Part shown: one piece after another, positions 24,996 to 33,600 of the stretch
Numbering within the stretch: the first letter of the stretch is position 1
Layout of the letters: each line of letters opens with the position of its first letter
Assembly: GCA_040768665.1 (NCBI GenBank)
Contig: JAXGMN010000087.1
Span: 1-35,851 of the forward strand
DNA from: JABWBD01 sp040768665
Lineage (GTDB): Bacteria; Planctomycetota; Planctomycetia; Pirellulales; Thermoguttaceae
Length of the DNA: 35,851 nucleotides
Direction of reading: 5' to 3'
Program-made: the position numbers and the translations under genes
The notes under the pieces: generated by a model
Seen by the model: only the letters and a program-made list of their open reading frames with translations
Told to the model about the DNA's origin: nothing
The model's database searches: none

Positions 24996-26186
24996 TCAAA
25001 GCGGATTCACCTCGAAAACGGGTGCGTACGACTCAATCTTGCCGCTGGCGTAGTCGGCCGCGAGTTGCGGGACATCGTCCCACGCGTAGACCTCGGCTCC
25101 GTCGGGTGGTAGCCAGCCGTACTCCTCGGCAAACTGGACGGCGACCACACCCTCGCTCCTCCGGCAGCCGTGGACATGGAGGAAAATCTGCCGGTTGAAG
25201 GTTGTGAAGGTCCGGTCGTAGCTGAGGTGCTTGCCATGCTTCCACCCCGAGGTGGTGATAATTCCCAATCGCCCGAGCGCCCGCAGACTGGCGCGGAAGA
25301 CGGGGCCGCCGATGTTGTCGACGAAGATCGCAACACGTTGGCCGTGGGTGATGTTGTCGATTTCCTCCAGAAACGCCCCTTCCGACTGGAGGTATCGGGC
25401 ACGATAGGCGCGGTCGGTCTCGAACCGCTCCTCATCAAAATCGAGATCGGGGAACTTGCGGCGGTCGATCGGCGTGATGCCAAGCTTTCGCAGGAGGTTC
25501 AACCGGTAGTCGGTCGATGCGACCAGACTGGCCGGGCAATCGAAATGCATGGCCAGTTGGGCCATGGCCAGCGAGACCGCCCCGCCCCAGCCGGACACGT
25601 GCGGCGGGGGGAAATCACCGAGGTCGAACTGCGCCCTCCACACGTTGTAGCAGAGCTTCCAGTTCTCCCACGCGGTGCCGTAGCGGACCGGGAAACCGGC
25701 CCAGCGGACGTAGGAATAGCGAGTGGGGTCGGGAATGGGGGTGACGTTCAACTCATGAAACACCGCTCGCTTGGCCAGCATGCCCATCATGTTCGGGGCG
25801 TCGTAGCCGAAGACCTTGATCATGTGGCCGTACTCATCTTCGCTGCCAATGGGCACCAGCAGACACAGGTCGCCCTCGCGGCAGGTCGTCACCGCGGAGC
25901 CGGTCTCGAGAATCCGCACGACACCGGCGTTTCCCAGCACGATCTGTTCTTCGCGTCGAATGCGGCAGACGTCGATGGGCTGCCGCTGGAGGCAATGGGT
26001 CATGTTGGCTTCCCACGTGCCGTAGATCGGCTCGGCCAGAACGTGGTGCTCAGTCATCGGCGGCAGGGGATAGTCGGCCCTCTCCAGAACACCCGGTTCG
26101 GACGAGCCCTTCTGGCCGCGGCGCAGAACCCAGGCTTCGGTCGTTGCGGTCGAGGTCCGTGTCGATGTGCTCAGCAGACGCGTCAT
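24996..26186 (-). CDS. MDR-superfamily oxidoreductase (CCR/quinone-reductase-like)
   Basis: The 396-aa protein has the two-domain layout of medium-chain dehydrogenases/reductases. The GroES-like N-terminal half contains VLGNAGVVRILETGSAVTTCREGDLCLLVP. The nucleotide-binding half has HVSGWGGAVSLAMAQLA (residues 196-212, the glycine-rich turn) and a C-terminal IFVDNIGGPVFRASLRALGRLGIITTSG. The Cys cluster of structural-zinc alcohol dehydrogenases is absent, and the long insert around YDAPNMMGMLAKRAVFHE resembles crotonyl-CoA reductase-type members. Between an NRPS/MFS pair and an RND pump it is likely a tailoring reductase of the peptide product; the reaction is not known. ATG 26186 has AAGGA nine bases upstream. 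It starts 33 bases after the MFS stop codon. Confidence 0.8.
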   Translation of the reverse strand: MTRLLSTSTRTSTATTEAWVLRRGQKGSSEPGVLERADYPLPPMTEHHVLAEPIYGTWEANMTHCLQRQPIDVCRIRREEQIVLGNAGVVRILETGSAVTTCREGDLCLLVPIGSEDEYGHMIKVFGYDAPNMMGMLAKRAVFHELNVTPIPDPTRYSYVRWAGFPVRYGTAWENWKLCYNVWRAQFDLGDFPPPHVSGWGGAVSLAMAQLAMHFDCPASLVASTDYRLNLLRKLGITPIDRRKFPDLDFDEERFETDRAYRARYLQSEGAFLEEIDNITHGQRVAIFVDNIGGPVFRASLRALGRLGIITTSGWKHGKHLSYDRTFTTFNRQIFLHVHGCRRSEGVVAVQFAEEYGWLPPDGAEVYAWDDVPQLAADYASGKIESYAPVFEVNPL

Positions 26187-26219
26187 GGCTGAAAATCCTT
26201 TTGGGAAAACAACTACCGC

Positions 26220-27623
26220 CTAATTGGAACTGACAGACGCCACCATTCTTTCCGCCGCATCCTGCGTTTCCTCTCCGGTTGTATCCGCAATCATGTCGGG
26301 CAGATCCGTCTCCAATCGCCGGATCCGCGGATAGAGAAAGCCCACCGTGGCAAGAAGACAGCCGATCATCCCGGCCAGCACGAACATCAGCCCGATCCCG
26401 CGGCCGGCGCCGACGCCGATCCAAAGGCCGACCGAACTTGCGAGTGGCCCGCCTTCACGCATGAGCGGCTCGAACAGCCCGTCGGCCAAGGGGCCTGCCG
26501 CCAGATAGGCTGCGGGCAGCGATGCCTGTTGCAGCATACGGCGGAGCGCGAAGACCCGCCCCTGAAGATCGGCCGGCACCTTGATCTGCCAGAAAGTCTG
26601 GCTGGTAGACTGCAGAACCGGCAAGACGCACATCATTGCGAATCCGCTGGCGCCGATCAGCACGGCCGACCTTCCGACCCCCGCCAGCCCGATCACTATG
26701 CCGCCGAGGAACAACAGGGCCATGATTGCCGGAATCTTCCGCCGCGGAACGCCGAGCGACATCACGCCGATGCTGCCCGCCATCATCCCCATGCCGCCGA
26801 TCGTCAGCACGAGCCCCAGCGTCGTCGGCGAAGCGAAACTCAGCACCAGCGGAATGTAGAGCACGTTGACCAAGGCGACCAGGAAGTTGACCGCGGTGAA
26901 CAGCAAGAGCAGCGACACGAGGCCCGACCGCTCGCGGAGATAATGCCATCCGGCGGCTGCCTCGCGGAGCAGGGCGCCGCTGCCGCGGGTGCCGAGATCG
27001 GTCGAAACGGGACGGGGAAAACGCACCAGCGCCAGTGTGCCGACACCAATGAGAAACGTCGTCACGTCGACCAGAAGAACACAGCCGATGCCGACCGTGG
27101 CGATCATCGCACCGGCAATCAGCGGAGTGATAATTCTCGCCAGGCCCTGGCTGAACTGCGCAAAGCCGTTTGCCCGACCGAGATGACGCTTGGGAACCAA
27201 GAGCGGAATCGACGCGGTATAGGCAGGCTCTTGGAAGGCGTTGGCCAGGGCGCTGATCGCGGCCAGCATAAACAGATGCCACAGTTCGGAGCGGCCGGTG
27301 AGGATCAGTGCGGCGACGACGACCGTGGCCAGACCTGCGGCGCTGTCGCTTGAGAGCATGACGCGGCGGCGGTCCGACCGGTCCGCCACGGCGCCTGCAA
27401 GCGGCGAAATCAAGACGCCCGGGAACGACCCCGCGAGGATCAACAAGCTCAGAAGCGTGACCGAGCCGGTTTGCTGGTAGACCCAGATGCCCAGCGCAAA
27501 AGCAGTGAGCGAAGAACCGAGGATCGAGACGAACTGCCCGCCCGCCACGATGGCAAACGTCCGCATACCGCCCTCGGCGGCGGTCTGTGCGGGTGTCTGG
27601 TGTTCAATAGGTACGGTAGTCAC
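26220..27623 (-). CDS. MFS transporter, probable exporter of the NRPS product
   Basis: The 467-aa membrane protein has twelve hydrophobic segments and the MFS loop 2-3 motif GAVADRSDRRRVML (residues 76-89). It is of the MFS_3/enterobactin-exporter (EntS-like) type often found beside NRPS genes. Helices are plain: FAIVAGGQFVSILGSSLTAF, LLSLLILAGSFPGVLISPLA and so on. The start is GTG at 27623, or possibly ATG at 27566 where GAGGGCGGT lies upstream; the extra 19 residues are soluble and Gln/Thr-rich. It begins 18 bases after the NRPS stop codon and ends 33 bases before the MDR gene, so cotranscription is almost certain. It would export the peptide or an intermediate across the inner membrane. 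Confidence 0.9.
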   Translation of the reverse strand: MTTVPIEHQTPAQTAAEGGMRTFAIVAGGQFVSILGSSLTAFALGIWVYQQTGSVTLLSLLILAGSFPGVLISPLAGAVADRSDRRRVMLSSDSAAGLATVVVAALILTGRSELWHLFMLAAISALANAFQEPAYTASIPLLVPKRHLGRANGFAQFSQGLARIITPLIAGAMIATVGIGCVLLVDVTTFLIGVGTLALVRFPRPVSTDLGTRGSGALLREAAAGWHYLRERSGLVSLLLLFTAVNFLVALVNVLYIPLVLSFASPTTLGLVLTIGGMGMMAGSIGVMSLGVPRRKIPAIMALLFLGGIVIGLAGVGRSAVLIGASGFAMMCVLPVLQSTSQTFWQIKVPADLQGRVFALRRMLQQASLPAAYLAAGPLADGLFEPLMREGGPLASSVGLWIGVGAGRGIGLMFVLAGMIGCLLATVGFLYPRIRRLETDLPDMIADTTGEETQDAAERMVASVSSN

Positions 27624-27641
27624 GCTCGGTTTGCCCCGTGA

Positions 27642-30600
27642 TCAGTCTGTCGGATGGATTGCTTTCAGGTTGTCCAGGATTCCCTGGAGTTGTTCGGCAA
27701 GCACGTCGACGTTTTGTGGGTCGAGCATCATCGAGGTGTGCGTGCCGGGCACGCGGTGGGCGGCCAGCGGGCGGGCGAGAAGCTCTTGCCACTGCCGGAG
27801 CGGGTCTGGCTGAGCATCGCCGGCTGCCGATTCGTCGTCTGCGGCGCGGAAGAAGGCGACGTCGCCATCGTACGGCTGCGGCAGGTAGCGGCGGCCAGCC
27901 GCAGCGTTGATGTCCCAGATCCGCAGCAGGTTTCTTGCTTGGCGGGTCATGGCCTCCGACAGTTCGTTGCCCGATTCGGCCAGGCTGCTGAGGATGATCT
28001 CGACCTGCTCGGAAGGCTCGTGCCGTGCGAGCTCGTCTTCGGGCACGGGCAATTCCAGGCCCATTTGCTCCAGGTATTGCTTCGCGCCGGAGGCGAACAT
28101 CCGGCGGTCGTCAAAGAGCGGATCGGCGGTGCCGCGGCTGAGAATGAAACTGTCGAACAGCCCGAGCCAGGCCACTTCGTCGCCAGCGGCCTTGAGTTGC
28201 TGGGCCATCTCGAAGGCGACAAGTCCGCCGTAGGACCAACCGGCGAGCAAATATTTTCCCCGCGGCTGCACGGTCCGGATCGCTTCCACGTAGCGCGACG
28301 CCATCGCTTCGACGCGGTCCACCGGCTCGGCTTCGTCTTCCAGGCCCGGTGCTTGCAGGCCGTAGAAGGGCTGGCTCGACTTCAAACGCTGAGCGATTGC
28401 GGCGTAGGCCATAACCACGCCTTCCGCCGGATGGACGAAGAAGATCGGCCGGTCGCCGTCGCCCGCCTGGATCTCGACCAACGGCAACTGGACCGCCCCC
28501 GTCTGCCGGCCGCCGATCGACTCGGCGAGCCGTTCGACGGTGCCGTTCTGGAAGAGGTCTCGCAGGGGGATCTGAACACCGGTGGCGGCCTCCACGTCCG
28601 CCATCATCCGCATTGCCGAAAGCGAATGGCCGCCGAGTTCGAAAAAGTTGTCGGTCGCGCCGACGCGGTCGACCCCGAGGACCTCTTGCCAGATCCCGGC
28701 GAGCAACTGCTCACTGGGCGTTCGCGGGACGACATATTCCCGCTCGATCTGCGACGATTGCGGCTCGGGCAGACGGCGGCGGTCGACTTTTCCGTTTGGA
28801 GTCAGCGGCAGATGCTCCAGGGCCACGAGCGCGCTGGGGACCATGTATTCCGGCAGTCGTTTTTGCAGATGCTCCCGCAAGGCATCGGTTGCAATCGTGC
28901 GGCCTTCTCTGGGTACAAAATAGGCCACCAGACGGTTTTGCCCAAAACGGTCCGGCCATGCGGCAACGGCAGCCTGGCGGACTGCGTCGTGCTCGGCGAG
29001 CACGGCCTCGATTTCCCCGAGTTCGATGCGGTAGCCGCGGACCTTCAACTGGTAGTCGACGCGTCCGAGAAATTCGATCTCCCCGTCACGGAGCCAGCGG
29101 GCGAGGTCACCTGTCTTGTAGAGCCGCTCGCCCGGGCGCGTGGCGAAGGGATTCGGAACGAACCGTTCCGCTGTTAGCTTCGCGCGGCCGAGGTAACCCC
29201 GAGCCAGACCTGTACCACCCAGGTAAAGTTCGCCGGGGGTGCCAATCGGAACCGGGTTCATGCTCCGGTCCAGGATATATGCTCGGGTGTTGGCGATCGG
29301 GCGGCCGATCGTGGGCCGGCTGTCGTCCTGGTCCGCGGGGTTCACCACGGATACGGTACTCGCGACGGTGTTCTCGGTCGGGCCGTAGACGTTGATCAAC
29401 CGGAACGGATGGTTGGCACTCGGCCGCCGGTTCAGTTGGTCTCCGCCCGTGGTGAGCAGTCGCAAGGGGCTGTCTGCCGGCCAGGGCAAGTCGAGAACGG
29501 TTTCGGCAAGGGGCGTCGGCAGGAAGGCCACAGTGATCCCGTGGTCCGCAAGCCACGGAACGAGTTGCGACGGCGATTGACGCAGTTCGTCCGCCGGGAT
29601 GTAAAGGATACCTCCACTCGTCAAGCACGGCCAGATTTCCCAAACGGAGGCGTCGAAGCCGGGAGCGGCGATTTGCGTCGCCCGGTCGTTGACCGTCCAG
29701 CCGTACTGCTGAAGGTGCCACGCGACGAGATTGCTCAGACTGCCATGCTCGACGGCCACGCCTTTGGGGCGACCCGTGGAACCGGAGGTGTAGATTACGT
29801 ACGCGAGGTTGCCGTTCGTGGTGCGTCGCTGCGGCGCCGAAGCGGGCTGCGTGGCAATTGCAGGCCAGTCGGCGTCCAACAAAACGAAGCGGTCTGCCAA
29901 TCCGGGATACCGCAGGCCCACGTCATGCGTTGAGAGCACAACCCCCGCGCCGCTGTCTTCGACCATGTACTTCAGGCGATCCTGCGGGTAGGCCGGATCG
30001 AGCGGCAGGTAAGCGCCTCCGGCTTTCAAAACGCCGAGGATCGCTGCAATCATCTCGGCGGACCGGTCGATCAACACGGCGACCGGAACATCGGGACCGA
30101 CGCCTCGGCCGACCAGGTAGTGCGCCAAGCAGTTGCTTCGCTCTTCCAACTCGCCGTAGGACCACTTGATATCGCCGGCTGCCACCGCTACCGCATCAGG
30201 CCGTTGGACTGCGTGTGCGGAGAAGACGTCTTGCACCTGATGCTCAACGGGGAGATCTCGGTGGGTGTGATTCCAATCCAAAAGCATCTGCTGACGCTCC
30301 GAGTCCGCCAGCAGAACGCATGGATCGTGGCAATCTTCCGGACGATCGGCCATCGCCTCGAGAGCGCGGAGGTAATGGTCGGCAATTGCAGAGACCTGGT
30401 CAACGTCGAACTGGCCGGAATCATAGTTGAACGTGATGTCCAGCCGGGTTGAGTCGGGGCTTTGCTGGAAACTGGCGACAAACGTGAAGTTCGTGTACTC
30501 GAACATCCGCGGCTGGGATACTTCCACGCGTGCCTCCAGGCCCTGGTAGACGTGGAAGTGGTTGTAATTGAAGGCCGTTTCAAACAGCTCCTCCCGCTCG

Positions 30601-33600
30601 GCCCGCTTCAGACGCCCGGCCGGGTAGCGCCGATACGGCAAGCCCGCCCGCTCCGCTGCGAAGACTCTTTGGACCAGCGCCTGCCACGACTCGTCCTCAA
30701 GCGTCACCCGCAAGGGCAGCGTGTTGAGGAACAGTCCCAGCACCCGCTCGCCCTCGGCCTCTTCGGGACGGCTGTTGGAGACCAGGCCGGTCAATACCTC
30801 CCGCTGGCTGGATACCAAGGAGAGCACCCGCAGGTGCGCCGCCAAGAGGAGACTCTTCAGCGGCACGCCCCAGGCCTGCGCCAGCCCCTTGAGCCGGCCC
30901 ACGAGCTCCACTGGCACTTCCCGGGCCGCAGTGCCCAAAATGCCGCTGGTCCGCTTGGCGCCCGGCAACCGCGGCAGACGTGTGGCCGTGTGTCCGGCCA
31001 ACAGTTCCTCCCAGTACCGCTTCGCTTCCGCCGAAGCGATCGCTTCCCGCTCCAGGGCCACGAAGTCCCGATAGGTCAATCCGGCATCGGGCAAGCGAAC
31101 CGCTTCGCCGCGGGCGAGCCCATCGTAGATCCCGAACAGCTCGGCCAGCATCGTCGCCACGCTCCAGCCGTCGAGGATCGCATGGTGGAAGCTCAGGGCC
31201 AGCTCGAACTCCTCGCCGCTTAACCGGTGCACCACCAAGCGGAACAAGGGCGCTTGCGTCCAGTCGAACGCCCGCCCTTTCTCCGCTTCCAGCCACTCGG
31301 CAAGCCGCGCGTCCTGCTCCGAGGCGCTGAACTGCCTCAGGTCCACCACCTCCACCGGCGCGGGCACCTCCCGGTGCACCAGTTCCAACGGCTCGCGATA
31401 GCCGCTTAAGGCGAAGCTCGTGCGAAGGACCGCATGCCGGGCCATCAGGCGAACGACCGACTCTCGCAGCACGTCCTCGTTCAATTCCGCCCGGATTCGG
31501 CTGGCGAATACGTCGTGGTAGACGGCCGTCTCGGGGCTGTACGCGCTGTGGAAGAGCATCCCCGCCTGAAGATCCGCCAGCGGATAGGCGTCCTCGATCT
31601 CCTCACCCAGCAAGGCCCGATCCTCGGCGCTCACCAGCGCCCAAGGCTCGGTCCTCTGGACCAACTCCGCCTCGCCCTGTCGAGCCACCAGCGCCAACTC
31701 GGAGACCGTCTGAGCCGAGAACAACCCCGCCAAGGTGAACCGCAGGCCCGCCTCGTTGGCTCGCGCCAGGACCTGGATGCTCTTGATCGAGTCCCCACCC
31801 ACGGCGAAGAAGTTGTCCAATACGCCCACCCGCTCAAGCCCCAGAACGTCCTGCCAGATCCCCGCCAGAAGTTCTTCCACCCCGTTGCGGGGCGCGACGT
31901 ACTCGGTCTCAAGCTGCGGCCGGGCCGATTCCGGCTCCGGTAACCGCCGGCGGTCCACCTTGCCGTTGGCCGAAAGGGGCAATGCCTCCAAGGCCATCAA
32001 GACCTGCGGGACCATGTACTCCGGCAGCACGCTCTTGAGCTCCCGCTGCCAGCGGTCTACCACCAAATCCGCGCCCTCATGAGGCACGACGTAGGCCACC
32101 AGACGCTTCGAGCCCGCGCCGTCCTCCCTGGCGGTGACCACCGCCTCCCGGACCTCTCCGCGGCGGCGCAGGGCCGATTCGATCTCGCCCAGCTCGATCC
32201 GGTTGCCCCGGATCTTCACCTGGTAGTCCAATCGGCCCAGGTATTCCAGCGAGCCGTCGGCCAGCCAGCGGCACAGGTCGCCCGTCTTGTACATCCGCTC
32301 GCCCGCTCGCCCGGCGAACGGATCCGGCACGAATCGCTCCGCCGACAGCTCCGCACGGTTCAGGTAGCCCCGGGCCAACTGCACTCCGGCCAGATACAGT
32401 TCCCCGGCCACGCCCACCGGAAGCACCTCGAGCTCACCCGAGAGCACGTAGCAGCGAGTGTTGGCGATCGGATGGCCGATCGGCACGATCCGCCGCGGAT
32501 CGCCTACCGGCGGACAGCTCCAGCGGGTCACGTCCACCGAGGCTTCCGTCGGACCATAGAGATTCTCAAGCTTCACATCCGGCAAGCGCTCGTAGAGCCG
32601 CTCGGCCAGGGCGTATGGCAACGCCTCCCCGCTGGTCACCACCAGCCGCAGGCTCGTGCACGTCGGGACGTTCTGCTCTTCCAAGAACACCCGCAGCATC
32701 GACGGGACGAAGTGCAAGACGCTGATCTGCTGTTGCCGGATCAGCTCGACCAGATAGCCACTGTCCTGGTGTCCGCCCGGACGGGCCACGACGAGCGTTG
32801 CCCCGCTGATCAGAGGCCAGAAGAACTCCCACACCGAGACGTCGAAGCTGTAGGGCGTCTTCTGCAACACCCGATCCGATGCGGTGAGCCCATACGCCTC
32901 CTGCATCCACAGCAGGCGGTTGCGGATCCCCGCATGCTCGACCGCCACACCCTTCGGCAGGCCCGTCGAGCCGGACGTGTAGATCACGTAGGCCAAGTTT
33001 TCAGGGCCCGTAATCCGCTTGGGTCGCTCGCTCGGCTGGTCCGCCCAGGAGGATTCTTCCAGCACGATCCGCTCGCCGTGCCACTCGCCCAAGCGCTCTT
33101 CGAGACCCGGCCCGACCAGCATCACCTCCACGCGGCTGTCGGCCAGGATCGCCGCCACCCGCTCCGCCGGATACTCCGGATCCAACGGCAGGTACGCCCC
33201 GCCCGACTTCATCACCCCATACAGCGCCTCGACCAACTCGATCGATCGATAGCCCATCACGCCAACCACGCTGTCGGCGCCGACGCCCCGCAGGCGCAAG
33301 AGGTGTGCCAGCCGGTTCGCCTGCTCGTCCAGATCCCGGTAGCTGAGAGTGCGGTCCTCGTACACCAGCGCCGTGGCCTCCGGCGTGCGGTCCACCTGCG
33401 CTTCGAACAGCTCGTCCAGCGTGCCGGAGAGGTCGTAAGGTGTTTCGGTGGCGTTGAACGCCTCGAGCACCTCGGTCCGTTCCGACTCGGCCAACAGCTC
33501 CGTTGCAGCGACCGGCCCATCGGCATCCGCGGCGATCGCTTCCAGGCACTTCAGGTAATAGCCGGCCCAGCGCTCGATCTCGCCGGCGGCCAACTGGCCG

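Noticed and set aside
25170..26192. A 340-codon plus-strand frame opposite the MDR gene
   Set aside because: It is antisense to a clear MDR-family enzyme, with no motif of its own.
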